A stretch of DNA of 64,000 nt from Psychroflexus maritimus (GTDB lineage Bacteria > Bacteroidota > Bacteroidia > Flavobacteriales > Flavobacteriaceae): NCBI RefSeq assembly GCF_011089875.1, contig NZ_JAANAS010000032.1, forward strand, positions 1 through 64,000, read 5' to 3'. The position numbers and the translations under genes are program-made. The number at the start of each line of letters is the position of its first letter. Within the stretch, counting starts at the first letter, position 1. Positions 53,801-61,560 of this stretch are shown here, piece by piece. The notes under the pieces are model-generated. The model had not been told where the DNA came from. It made no database searches and was given only the letters and a program-made list of their open reading frames with translations.

Positions 53801-54466
53801 AAAAATAGGCTTTGGATTATTTACACAGATTCAAGCTTTAAGGACGAAGAAAAAATACTTCCCTTTCCAAATATTAAAGGACATTTAGATAAGTTCTTGG
53901 ACGTATTTACTTCTGTTAACAAACCCTACGGTTTGCACCGTTCAAGAGACGAAAAGTATTTTAAAGGAGAAAAGATTTTTTCATTAAGAAAGTGTTCAGT
54001 TCGCCCAAGATTTACATATACCAATTTTGACGCATACGTCAACAGAACTTTTATGGTGATTAAAACCGACAGAATTAACCAAAAATATTTGACGGGAATT
54101 TTAAACTCAAATTTGATAGCATTTTGGTTAAAGTATAAAGGAAAAATGCAAGGCAACAATTACCAAATTGATAAAACACCTTTAGAAAATTTACCTTTAA
54201 TAAATCCGAATAAAGAAGTTCAAGAAAAAATTACCGATTTAGTTTCAAGTATTATTTCAAACACTCAAAAAAGTTCAGATTATCAAGAATTGTTAGACAA
54301 AGCAAAAAAGGATAACAATTTTGACAGAGAAATACAATTAACAAAAGAATTGGAGCAATTTTCAAAAGATATAAAACAAGCCGAAAGTAAAATCAATTCA
54401 ATCATCTTTGAACTTTACGAATTAAATCCAACTGAGATTTCAACGATTGAGAAAAATATTAACTGA
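50810..54466 (+). CDS. Type IIG restriction-modification enzyme with inserted RAYT-like (HUH) domain
   Basis: A 1218-residue single-chain restriction enzyme and adenine methyltransferase. Residues ~1-190 carry a PD-(D/E)xK nuclease site (Asp87, Glu101-Leu-Lys103 in AVIELKST). The helical region to ~370 precedes methyltransferase motif I DPACGSGAF (~444). Motif IV NPPY is at 752-755, with TaqI/Eco57I-type target recognition towards the C-terminus. Between FPQVFKEKNKK (~550) and FTGGFDVVIGNPPY an extra ~190 residues resemble a REP-associated tyrosine transposase: LYHITTAIHDSR (~556), the HUH motif His626-Met-His628 in ADHMHLLIA, and Tyr706 in TYIQNNR. No separate specificity or restriction gene is present. 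Recognition sequence unknown. Confidence 0.85.
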   Translation: MQIFQKSVIQKHVNNLDKEKVDKAFDIFQENYNQAKIEQIKTLKEEEYQDGFFRDIFVDVLGYTLRPDENFNLQREYKNQSDGKKADGAILKDENAIAVIELKSTKTKDLTKITQQAFNYKNNQPDCKFIITSNFQKLRFYIDYSNEYEEFDLFAMEREKFNLLYLILHKDSIFKGLPIQLKKETQFHEKEVSEELYKDYSNFKSKLFDNLILNHPEEDKLLLFKKSQKLLDRFLFILFAEDSGLLPPNSIPRMIKRYEILKEEDAYKPIYEIFKQYFGYMNIGRKGKKETDDIPAYNGGLFYEDKTLNDFKIDDEVLIDDLKKLSTYDFNSEVDVNILGQIFEHSLNEIEEVTAEIEGIISDQKRSKRKKDGVFYTPKYITTYIVTNTIGKLCIDKKKELDIEEIEFDNTFLKADKSLSVKGGKLYKKLTTYKTWLTELKIIDPACGSGAFLNQALNFLIEEHEKIDDIIAELTNSTFRLFDTDKNILENNLFGVDINEESVEIAQLSLWLRTAKKDRKLSKLNNNIKCGNSLLQSDFDWYKKFPQVFKEKNKKLYHITTAIHDSRTSKRMIDYKVRQKREMGTNPYPNIIYFTKEEDLIITETIADIVNKDHLKLVAFNICADHMHLLIACDINEVASIMQKIKSITAKRVNDARYFTRGHEPLQKSHDPLHNKEKNRKPVWQQKYSAPKEIKSEEQLQNTITYIQNNRTKHQLPQHDEKIEHIIDKMCCSIDEALEPEFTGGFDVVIGNPPYIKEYTNKQAFDGLRDLPSYQGKMDLWYMFGDLALDIVKKDYGLIGYIAPNNWITNDGASKFRNIVLNKGKITEFIDFGDFKVFDSAGIQTMIYIMQRSDNNKNYNFNFSKVIDSKIKHEDAQLFLEKVADDKYEYFNSNIIKEELINQPITFINAELNLIIEKIKNKENFNLESKEIASGIDLLQDFVNKKHKEVLENVEVGDGIFNLSQSEYDNLNLSINEKDLIKPFYTTSELQQYYGNPKNRLWIIYTDSSFKDEEKILPFPNIKGHLDKFLDVFTSVNKPYGLHRSRDEKYFKGEKIFSLRKCSVRPRFTYTNFDAYVNRTFMVIKTDRINQKYLTGILNSNLIAFWLKYKGKMQGNNYQIDKTPLENLPLINPNKEVQEKITDLVSSIISNTQKSSDYQELLDKAKKDNNFDREIQLTKELEQFSKDIKQAESKINSIIFELYELNPTEISTIEKNIN
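52788..52828. repeat. Perfect 13-bp inverted repeat inside the RAYT-like coding segment
   Basis: CAAGGGGTCATGA (52788-52800) and TCATGACCCCTTG (52816-52828) are exact reverse complements around a 15-nt spacer. The first arm also forms its own near-palindrome with CCCTTG at 52802-52807. It is translated as RGHEPLQKSHDPLH, a small in-frame repeat. Confidence 0.9.
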
Positions 54467-54596
54467 CGAAAGCCAACGCTCAAAGCCATACACATATGCA
54501 ATTCGCACCAGCCAACCCACAAGCCCAAAATTGCAAATAAGTATGTCTTTCTGCCCACGCTGAATGAATAGCAGAACCTTAAAAAGCTAGCAGAGA
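54467..54596. repeat. Hairpin and direct repeat downstream of the IIG gene
   Basis: Starts right after the stop codon. acacatatgcaatt (54490-54503) pairs, with one interruption, with aattgcaaataagtatgt (54529-54546). The 11-bp CGCTGAATGAA (54558-54568) repeats the copy at 50760. Between the arms is the spaced gccaacccacaagccc segment. Confidence 0.55.
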
Positions 54597-54735
54597 ATAG
54601 CGACTAACAAAAATGGCGAGCTTTGTAGCTGTAACGATTCCGAAGCTTTGGAAGTGTATTTTTAGAAACTTAATGTATAACCGAAAACTTACGCATCTTA
54701 AGTTGTCACTTATGCTTTCTTCAAGCCGTTCTACT
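54597..54735. repeat. Island repeat copy 5, downstream of the IIG gene
   Basis: atagcgactaacaaaaatggcgag (from 54597), TATTTTTAGAAA (54657-54668), the TATAACCGAAAACTT segment and the right arm TTAAGTTGTCACTTATGC match copies 1-3 found 20 kb away among the toxin-antitoxin genes. Confidence 0.7.
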
Positions 54736-54884
54736 GAACTATCGAGAACATGATTTTTGATATCAAATCTTGTTGTCGATAGATTTTTTTTAAATTAAAT
54801 TACATCAACACTTTTTTTGATGATGCAAATGGGGTTAATTTTTCAGAAAACTTCATTTAAGAATTTGATAAACTCTATCATTGC
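54736..54884. other. Non-coding right edge of the restriction-modification island
   Basis: About 150 nt, AT-rich, between the repeat and the stop of the convergent AI-2E-family gene. No T-tract terminator is evident. Confidence 0.4.
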
Positions 54885-55916
54885 CTATAAACTCACTTGC
54901 GTATATTCATTTTTGTAAATTTTCACAATAATCAAAAATATAGAAATCAATAATGGACCAAAGATTAACCCAATAAATCCAAATAGTGGAATTCCAATGA
55001 TTACGCCTATAAACGTAATTAATGGATGTTCATTAGCCATTCTTTTTAAAATATAAAGTCTAAATAAATTATCTGATGAGTTTACAATGATAAGTCCGTA
55101 GAGAGCAAGTCCAATGGCGGCTCCAGTAGCACCATCTGCCCAAAGAATGATGCAGGCTGGTATAATTCCAGAAATAGTTCCCACAAACGGAATAATAGAT
55201 AAAACAGCTGTAATAACAAACCAAAACCAAGCATCTTCAACACCAAATATCCAAAAGCCAATAAGAGCCACAACACCTTGAAGAAAGGCAACTAATGGAA
55301 TACCAACAGCATTGGCTTTTACCTTTTCAATAACTTCTTTACCCAACAACTGCTGATTTGTTTTACTTAATGGCGTATAAGTAAATAAGGATTGCTTCAT
55401 GTTTTTTTGATTAATCAACATAAAAAACAATATAAAATACATGATACTTAATGCAATAAAAACATCAAAAGTTCCAGTGGCTAAACCTTGTAAACCACTA
55501 GAAACAAAATCGGCAACTGCGCTAGAATCTATATTGTCTGAAATATTTGCAGCTAAATCAAAACCGTATTTTGTCTTTAAATTTTCAAGTTGTATTTTTA
55601 GTGCTTCAACAGTTTCTTCAGAATTTCTAACTGTTTTTCCTATTTTTGTACTTAGCATATATACTACCAAAAACAAGGGAATGATAATTATCAGTGTAGA
55701 TATCAAAATAAAGGTTGATGAAACAATGTTTCTATTCCACCCTTTATTTAATAGTCTTTGTGCGGGTTTTTTAAATAACACGTAAATAGTTAGTGCGCCT
55801 AAAACACCAGACAAATAGGGCAGTAGTTTGTCAATAATTACTCCCCCTATTAAAAAAATACAAATAAGAATAAAAATTTGTCTAATTACATTAGGGTGTA
55901 TTTGGTTGGTTTTCAT
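54885..55916 (-). CDS. AI-2E family transporter
   Basis: A 343-residue membrane protein of the AI-2E/PerM exporter family, with about eight helices. Characteristic parts: a paired N-terminal helix region (LIGGVIIDKLLPYLSGVLGALTIYVLF), FPKKP-like LFKKPAQRLLNKGW, the long periplasmic segment (about 75-140), AVLSIIPFVGTISGIIPACIILW and GVIIGIPLFGFIGLIFGPLL. The transported compound is unknown for most members. It lies 14 nt downstream of the VOC-family gene. Confidence 0.88.
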   Translation of the reverse strand: MKTNQIHPNVIRQIFILICIFLIGGVIIDKLLPYLSGVLGALTIYVLFKKPAQRLLNKGWNRNIVSSTFILISTLIIIIPLFLVVYMLSTKIGKTVRNSEETVEALKIQLENLKTKYGFDLAANISDNIDSSAVADFVSSGLQGLATGTFDVFIALSIMYFILFFMLINQKNMKQSLFTYTPLSKTNQQLLGKEVIEKVKANAVGIPLVAFLQGVVALIGFWIFGVEDAWFWFVITAVLSIIPFVGTISGIIPACIILWADGATGAAIGLALYGLIIVNSSDNLFRLYILKRMANEHPLITFIGVIIGIPLFGFIGLIFGPLLISIFLIIVKIYKNEYTQVSL

Positions 55917-55930
55917 AACAATAATTAATT

Positions 55931-56347
55931 CTAAGGTTTAAAAATTTCGTTTTTATTTTTGAAGGCTTTAAATTCTAAGGCGTTTCCACTTGGATCTAGA
56001 AAAAACATTGTGGCTTGTTCGCCTGCTAAGTTTTTAAACCTTATATAAGGTTCTATTTCAAACTGTACTTTCTTTTTCTTCAAATTTTTGGCAAAGCTAT
56101 GAAAAAACTTCCATTCTAAAATAACTCCAAAATGAGGAACAGGAACTTGGTTTCCATCAACTTCATTAAAATGCTTTTTTGTTTTATTTTTTGATTCATG
56201 AAGTACTAATTGATGAACAAAAAAATTAAGGTCAACCCAATGAGCTGATTTTCTCCCTTCTTTACAATCAAGTATTTCCGTATAAAACAATCTTGATTCT
56301 TCAAGTTCATTTACAGGAATGGCTAAATGAAACGCTGGCAACTGCAT
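55931..56347 (-). CDS. VOC (glyoxalase/dioxygenase-fold) family protein
   Basis: A 138-residue protein with the paired beta-alpha-beta-beta-beta modules of the vicinal-oxygen-chelate fold: FHLAIPVNELEESRLFYTEILDCKEGR at the start and ATMFFLDPSGNALEFKAFK at the end. Candidate metal ligands are His7 and a late Glu. The substrate is unknown. It is the first gene of a two-gene unit with the AI-2E-family transporter. Confidence 0.87.
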   Translation of the reverse strand: MQLPAFHLAIPVNELEESRLFYTEILDCKEGRKSAHWVDLNFFVHQLVLHESKNKTKKHFNEVDGNQVPVPHFGVILEWKFFHSFAKNLKKKKVQFEIEPYIRFKNLAGEQATMFFLDPSGNALEFKAFKNKNEIFKP

Positions 56348-56545
56348 AACTTTTTTTAAAGCTAAAATACATATTTAATTGCTTTTTTTATTTTTTGTGA
56401 ACGCTAGTTTTATTGCTTTTTTAATTCAAATTATTTCATCTTTAATTAGATGGTAGAAATAAGAAATCTTCAATCTAAATGGTTAAATATTAGTCAATGA
56501 CTTAAGCTCTAGCAGAGAAATCATTTTCTTTGTAAAAAAAAGCTT

Positions 56546-56956
56546 ATGCCTAAGAAAAAACCAGATCAAGTTGTGTTTAATGAAAAGGAGAACAAGTATA
56601 ACGCTAGTTTACTTCCTTATGCAACTAATACTGGCGCTCCTAAAATTGAAGCCACCGATGTTACCGCATGGAAAAACAGCAACATAAGTAAAGTCAACCA
56701 TCAAATTAAAACAAAATTTGAAGCACTTAAAAAAGAATATGAAAATTTGATGGAACAATATGAGTATAACAATTTAGTTTACCAAGCCAATTACAGTTTT
56801 GAACCTATTGTAGGTCAGGTATATTTTCTTTATGAATCCTCTAAAAAAGGACTTTTTCTTTCCCTCATTTCTCCTGAAGAATGTAATTTTGATTATAGAG
56901 GTAGCTTTCAATTGAATGAGGATAAAATGTGGATAAGAGCTGACAAGGAGGGTTAA
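56546..56956 (+). CDS. DUF2452 family protein
   Basis: A 136-residue cytoplasmic protein of unknown function. It shows the DUF2452 pattern: KPDQVVFNEKENKYNASLLPYATNTGAPKIEATDVTAWK, then FEPIVGQVYFLYESSKKGLFLSLISPEEC and MWIRADKEG at the end. Monocistronic, with flanking gaps of about 200 nt that hold nothing I can name. Confidence 0.8.
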   Translation: MPKKKPDQVVFNEKENKYNASLLPYATNTGAPKIEATDVTAWKNSNISKVNHQIKTKFEALKKEYENLMEQYEYNNLVYQANYSFEPIVGQVYFLYESSKKGLFLSLISPEECNFDYRGSFQLNEDKMWIRADKEG

Positions 56957-57176
56957 TTTTTTATTGAATTCCAAAGAAATCAATTAGCTAGCTAATAAAC
57001 CAAAAAAAGTAGTAACTTCGCCAAAAATTAGAAACACTAATTTATTTCTTTTTCTTTCCTACATCGAAGTTGTTCAACTTCAGATTAATTTTAAAGTTTA
57101 AGAATTCTAATAGATTATACTACCCACAAGACCGGGGTTATATTTTCTTTAATTATAGGTCTTAAACAAAATTACA

Positions 57177-58400
57177 ATGAAATTTACAGATTTAAATTTA
57201 ATACCGCCTATTCTGGAGGCTTTAAAAACACAGGGCTATACACAGCCAACTCCCATTCAAGAACAAACTATCCTACCAGCCTTAGAAGGAAAGGATGTAT
57301 TAGGTTGTGCGCAAACGGGAACCGGAAAAACTGCAGCTTTTGCTATTCCTGTTATTCAGCAATTAATACAAAAACCATTACATCATTCAGGAAAACGACC
57401 GATTAGGAGCTTAATTTTAACCCCAACACGAGAACTTGCCATCCAAATTGCAGAAAGTTTTGAAAACTATGGAGCCAATACTCAACTTAAATACAAAGTA
57501 ATTTTTGGAGGAGTAAGTCAACACGGACAAGTAAAAGCGCTTCAATCTGGAGTAGATGTTTTAATAGCGACCCCTGGAAGATTATTAGATTTGATGCAAC
57601 AGAAATATGTGCAACTTCATCAACTTGAGTACTTTGTTTTAGATGAAGCAGACCGAATGTTAGACATGGGGTTTTTGAATGATGTGAAAAAAGTGATAGC
57701 TAAAATTCCTAAGAAAAGACAATCTTTATTTTTTTCAGCTACTATGCCAAAGGATATTGTAAAACTAGCCAACACCATTTTAATTGACCCTATAAAGGTT
57801 GAAGTTACTCCAGTTTCAAGTACGGCAAATACCATACAACAGTTTGTTTATTTTGTAGATAAAGGGAATAAGAAAAGCTTATTAAAAGAAGTTTTAGAAG
57901 ATAATCAAATTGACCGTGTTTTAGTTTTTACAAGAACTAAGCACGGAGCCAATAAAGTGGTGAAAGATTTGAATAAAGATGGAACAACGGCTTTAGCTAT
58001 TCATGGTAACAAATCTCAAAATGCCCGTCAAAAAGCATTGAGTAGTTTTAAAGCCAATGAAACTCGTGTTCTTGTGGCTACAGATATTGCTGCTAGAGGA
58101 ATAGATATTGACGACTTAACCCACGTTATTAACTTTGAACTACCAAATATAGCTGAATCTTATGTTCACCGAATAGGAAGAACCGGAAGAGCAGGTGCAG
58201 ACGGTACCGCTATTGCTTTTTGTGATGCTGAAGAAAAAGCTTATTTAAAGGATATTCAGAAATTAATTGGAAAATCAATTCCTGTTCTAGAAAACAAAAA
58301 CTTTCCGTTAGTTAATCATCATGTGGAGAAGAAGAAACCACAGCAAAAACCTAAGGGGAGGAGGAATTCAAACTCTAGAAACAAAGGATTTAAGCGTTAA
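57177..58400 (+). CDS. DEAD-box RNA helicase (RhlE type)
   Basis: A 407-residue ATP-dependent RNA helicase. Q motif YTQPTPIQEQ, motif I AQTGTGKTAA, Ia PTRELAIQI, Ib TPGRL, II DEAD, III SAT, and motif VI HRIGRTGRAGADG are all intact. A short basic tail (KKPQQKPKGRRNSNSRNKGFKR) replaces the long RNA-binding tails of some relatives. Role: ribosome assembly or mRNA unwinding, often in the cold; the specific target is not determinable. A tRNA gene follows. Confidence 0.92.
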   Translation: MKFTDLNLIPPILEALKTQGYTQPTPIQEQTILPALEGKDVLGCAQTGTGKTAAFAIPVIQQLIQKPLHHSGKRPIRSLILTPTRELAIQIAESFENYGANTQLKYKVIFGGVSQHGQVKALQSGVDVLIATPGRLLDLMQQKYVQLHQLEYFVLDEADRMLDMGFLNDVKKVIAKIPKKRQSLFFSATMPKDIVKLANTILIDPIKVEVTPVSSTANTIQQFVYFVDKGNKKSLLKEVLEDNQIDRVLVFTRTKHGANKVVKDLNKDGTTALAIHGNKSQNARQKALSSFKANETRVLVATDIAARGIDIDDLTHVINFELPNIAESYVHRIGRTGRAGADGTAIAFCDAEEKAYLKDIQKLIGKSIPVLENKNFPLVNHHVEKKKPQQKPKGRRNSNSRNKGFKR

Positions 58401-58428
58401 TTTACTTGTATTCAGTTAGTTGATGTTC

Positions 58429-58458
58429 TTTTGAATCTATTGGTTTTGAATCTATTGG
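58429..58458. repeat. 15-bp tandem duplication before tRNA-Gly
   Basis: TTTTGAATCTATTGG at 58429-58443 and again at 58444-58458, in the gap between the helicase gene and the tRNA promoter. Confidence 0.9.
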
Positions 58459-58495
58459 TTTTTATATTTTTTTTGAAATTAAAAATAATTTAATG

Positions 58496-58503
58496 TATAT
58501 TTG
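58496..58503 (+). promoter_or_regulatory. -7 element for tRNA-Gly
   Basis: TATATTTG followed by C, 10 nt upstream of the mature 5' end at 58514. Confidence 0.65.
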
Positions 58504-58513
58504 CCAATAACAT

Positions 58514-58586
58514 GCGGGAGTAGCTCAGTTGGTAGAGCGTCAGCCTTCCAAGCTGAATGTCGCCGGTTCGAACCCGGTCTCCCGCT
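58514..58586 (+). tRNA. tRNA-Gly (anticodon UCC)
   Basis: A 73-nt cloverleaf. The acceptor arm GCGGGAG pairs with CTCCCGC (58579-58585), with T as discriminator base. The D arm is GCTC-AGTTGGTA-GAGC. The anticodon stem TCAGC/GCTGA encloses the loop CTTCCAA with anticodon TCC. The T arm CCGGTTCGAACCCGG is standard. CCA is not encoded, as usual in this phylum. No integrated element is seen at its 3' end. Confidence 0.97.
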
Positions 58587-58768
58587 CTAATTAAACCGCT
58601 ATTTTTTTTAAAATTTCTAGCAATTTTATTTATCTACTTTAAACTAATCTAGGTTAAATTTAACTCATTTACTTTTTTAAATTTTACAAAGACACTTCTA
58701 ATTTTAAATTCAATTATTTTACAGCTTTTTGTTTGTAATAAATTATCTTTGAAGACTAAGCAAAATTT

Positions 58769-59281
58769 ATGGCATTAATTAAAAAAGTACTGGACAAAGA
58801 GCCAGTGATTGGAGAAGAGTGTTTTTTAGCTGAAAATGCTACCGTCATCGGTAATGTTTCTTTAGGACAAAAATGTAGTGTTTGGTTTAACGCCGTGATT
58901 AGAGGCGACGTCAATTCGATTGAAATTGGTGATTTTGTAAATATACAAGACCAAGTTATGATTCATTGTACGTATGAAAAAGCTGCAACAAAAATCGGAA
59001 ATCAGGTTTCTATTGGGCATCGAGCAATTATTCATGGTTGCGAAATCCAAGATCATGTGTTAATTGGAATGGGAGCAATTATAATGGATGGCGTAGTAAT
59101 AGAAGAAGGAAGTATAGTTGCCGCTGGCGCCGTAGTGCTTGAAAATACTCGCATTGAAAAAGGGAGCATCTATGCAGGAATTCCTGCTAAAAAAGTAAAA
59201 TCAGTAAGTCCAGAATTAATGCAAAACGAAGTTCAACGTATTGCAGAAGCTTATGTTACTTATTCTAGTTGGTATAAATAG
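58769..59281 (+). CDS. Gamma carbonic anhydrase-family protein
   Basis: A 170-residue left-handed beta-helix protein of the gamma-CA/YrdA family. Hexapeptide repeats run through most of the chain (ENATVIGNVSLGQKCSVWFNAVIRGD, then NIQDQVMIHC, IGNQVSIGHRAIIHGCEI and IGMGAIIMDGVVIEEGSIVAAG). Zinc-ligand His candidates are in MIHC, IGHRA and IIHGC. It may hydrate CO2, but many YrdA-like members lack strong activity. Monocistronic. Confidence 0.9.
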   Translation: MALIKKVLDKEPVIGEECFLAENATVIGNVSLGQKCSVWFNAVIRGDVNSIEIGDFVNIQDQVMIHCTYEKAATKIGNQVSIGHRAIIHGCEIQDHVLIGMGAIIMDGVVIEEGSIVAAGAVVLENTRIEKGSIYAGIPAKKVKSVSPELMQNEVQRIAEAYVTYSSWYK

Positions 59282-59328
59282 TAGCTTTAATTCGCTAAAA
59301 AAAAAATAGGAAAATTAACTTCATAGCA

Positions 59329-60315
59329 TCAACTGTCTCTTCTTAAAAAATCTGAGACTAGATAGCTTAAAGCTTTTCCAAGTTGAGGATTGTTTGTTGC
59401 GTCTGCTTCACAAATGTGCAAATACTTTACGGTTTCTTTTCTTACTAGTTTTAAAAAGCTCCTCATTTCACCTAAACTAAAGCCTGATGGTGTTTTAGCT
59501 GAAGAATTAAAATTAGCAATTGCATCACAATCAATTTCTAAACCAAAGTCATTTTTTACAAAATTAACTCCCGATTTTAATTTCACTAACATATCTATAC
59601 TAGATAAGTGAACTAAGTCCTCGTAAAGCTGAAAATCAATATTTTTTTTGTTTTCAATTTCATCTAAAATGTATTGTGGAGTATAGTTTTTGTGAATACC
59701 AAACATAAAGTAGTAGTTCAAATAGCCTTTTTCTATAGCGTAGCTAAATCCATTACCGGAATGCCTATAATTAGTTGTTCTTAAGTCGGTGTGTGCATCA
59801 ATATTAATAACATTAATCATTTTTTCAGTCGCTAAGAAGCAACCTTGAATTAGTCCTAAAGCATTATTATGCCCACCACCAATAGCTAAAGGAAAATGAC
59901 CTTCTTCTTTAATTTTTTTAACCACTTCAGTAACTTTAAGGTCAATTTCTTCAACCCATTTTCCTAATTGCAAAAAACCTTCGGGTTCATGTAAAGCTAA
60001 GTTTTCAGCCTTATTTTGTTGTTCACTACAATCAATATATCCTAGAATGGCAATTTTTGTTTGGTTGTTATAGTCATTAAATTGAATATTTAAAAAGGCT
60101 TTTAAAAATTCATTCCAGGTCTTTTTTGCCCCAGGCACACCATAGTTTCCTCTAATTCCTACGTCTTCTGGAATACCAAATAAAATATGGTAATCTTCAA
60201 GTTCTTCTAATTCATCAAGATGCTGAATGATTTTTATTTTTTGACCTAGCTTTACTTCACCAGATCGGTACTTTACAAGATTGTCTATATCTTCTTTTGA
60301 ATAATAATGAATCAT
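59329..60315 (-). CDS. hutG: Formimidoylglutamase
   Basis: A 328-residue ureohydrolase that cleaves formimidoylglutamate to glutamate and formamide in histidine breakdown. Metal-binding motifs: GGGHNNALG, NIDAHTDLR and EIDCDAIA (di-manganese site). The C-terminal HICEADA fits the arginase/agmatinase fold. Directly downstream (3 nt) of hutI, which supports the histidine-utilisation assignment over arginase or agmatinase. hutH and hutU are not in the window. Confidence 0.9.
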   Translation of the reverse strand: MIHYYSKEDIDNLVKYRSGEVKLGQKIKIIQHLDELEELEDYHILFGIPEDVGIRGNYGVPGAKKTWNEFLKAFLNIQFNDYNNQTKIAILGYIDCSEQQNKAENLALHEPEGFLQLGKWVEEIDLKVTEVVKKIKEEGHFPLAIGGGHNNALGLIQGCFLATEKMINVINIDAHTDLRTTNYRHSGNGFSYAIEKGYLNYYFMFGIHKNYTPQYILDEIENKKNIDFQLYEDLVHLSSIDMLVKLKSGVNFVKNDFGLEIDCDAIANFNSSAKTPSGFSLGEMRSFLKLVRKETVKYLHICEADATNNPQLGKALSYLVSDFLRRDS

Positions 60316-60318
60316 AGT

Positions 60319-61560
60319 TTAGGGGTTGATTTGTGGTTCTCCTTGAATATATACTTCTTCTATATGATTATTACCAAAGGAATAAGGCAAAAACGAATAC
60401 GAAGGAATTTCCTGTGTAAGAATTAAATTAGCTAATTTTCCTTTAGTTATGCTGCCCACTTTATGCTCTAATTCAATAGCATAGGCGGCATTTATTGTTG
60501 CTGCATTAATAGCTTCTTCTGGTGTCATATTCATTTTGATACACGCCAAAGATACAATTAAGTTCATGTTTCCGTTTGGGGTACTTCCTGGATTATAATC
60601 TGTAGCTAAAACCAAAGGAAGTTGAGCTTCCAAAATTTTTCTTGCTGGAGTGTAAGGAATACTTAAAAAAAGTGAGCAAGAAGGTAGGGCTACAGGAATA
60701 GTGTTACTTTTTTGTAAATCTTTTAAATCTTTTTCAGTTAAAACCTCAAGGTGATCTACACTTAAAGCTTGGTTTTGTACAGCTTTTTCTATCCCACCGA
60801 TAGAGTTAAACTGATTAACGTGAATTTTCGATTTTAAACCATACTTTTTACCAGCTTGCATAATTAACTCGGTATCGTTTAAATCAAAATAGCCTTGCTC
60901 ACAAAAAATGTCAATGTATTCAGCAAGATTTTGTTCGGCTACTTTAGGAAGCATGTCATTGATAATGTGTTGAATATAAGCAGATTTATCTCCTTTATAT
61001 GCTAAGGGAACGGCATGCGCACCCAAAAATGTTTTTTTGATAGGAAGTTTATATTTATTGCCTAACTTTTTAGCAACTTTGAGCATTTTCAATTCGGCTT
61101 CAATGGTAAGACCGTAACCTGATTTTATTTCAATGGCTCCAGTTCCCATTTTAATAACTTCTTGAAGTCGCTTTTCACTTTGTTTAAAAAGCTCTTCTTC
61201 AGTAGTTTCTTGAAGTTTTTTAGCAGAATTTAAAATACCACCACCACGCTTGGCAATTTCTTCGTAGCTCAGTCCATTTATTCGATCTACAAACTCGTTT
61301 TCTCTATTGCCAGCATAAATTAGATGTGTGTGCGAGTCAATCCAAGTTGGAAGAATTATTTTTCCTTTGGCATCAACTTTTTTAAGCTTAAGATGCAAAG
61401 GGCAAGAGCTCATTTCTCCAAAATCAGCAATCTTTCCATTTTCAACTAATAACCACGCATTTTCAATACAGGGTAAGACTTTCATCTCACTGCCCTTAAG
61501 TAGCTTGTTTTCAGATCTTACTTGTAAAAGTGATTGAATATTATAAAAAAGTAAATTCAT
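60319..61560 (-). CDS. hutI: Imidazolonepropionase
   Basis: A 413-residue amidohydrolase converting imidazolonepropionate to formimidoylglutamate in histidine degradation. SHTHLIYAGNRENEFVDRI has the HxH metal motif and family Arg. SGYGLTIEAELKMLKVAK, FLGAHAVP, KIHVNQFNSIGG (metal His), DHLEVL and ATDYNPGSTPNGNM (catalytic Asp) follow in the expected order. It starts the hutI-hutG unit. Confidence 0.94.
   Translation of the reverse strand: MNLLFYNIQSLLQVRSENKLLKGSEMKVLPCIENAWLLVENGKIADFGEMSSCPLHLKLKKVDAKGKIILPTWIDSHTHLIYAGNRENEFVDRINGLSYEEIAKRGGGILNSAKKLQETTEEELFKQSEKRLQEVIKMGTGAIEIKSGYGLTIEAELKMLKVAKKLGNKYKLPIKKTFLGAHAVPLAYKGDKSAYIQHIINDMLPKVAEQNLAEYIDIFCEQGYFDLNDTELIMQAGKKYGLKSKIHVNQFNSIGGIEKAVQNQALSVDHLEVLTEKDLKDLQKSNTIPVALPSCSLFLSIPYTPARKILEAQLPLVLATDYNPGSTPNGNMNLIVSLACIKMNMTPEEAINAATINAAYAIELEHKVGSITKGKLANLILTQEIPSYSFLPYSFGNNHIEEVYIQGEPQINP

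Noticed and set aside
58514-58586. tRNA-Gly as an integration site
   Set aside because: There is no duplicated tRNA 3' end, integrase or island next to it; the following gene is a core gamma carbonic anhydrase.
59329-61560. Arginase/agmatinase for the 328-aa ureohydrolase
   Set aside because: Its 3-nt linkage to hutI makes formimidoylglutamase the better call.
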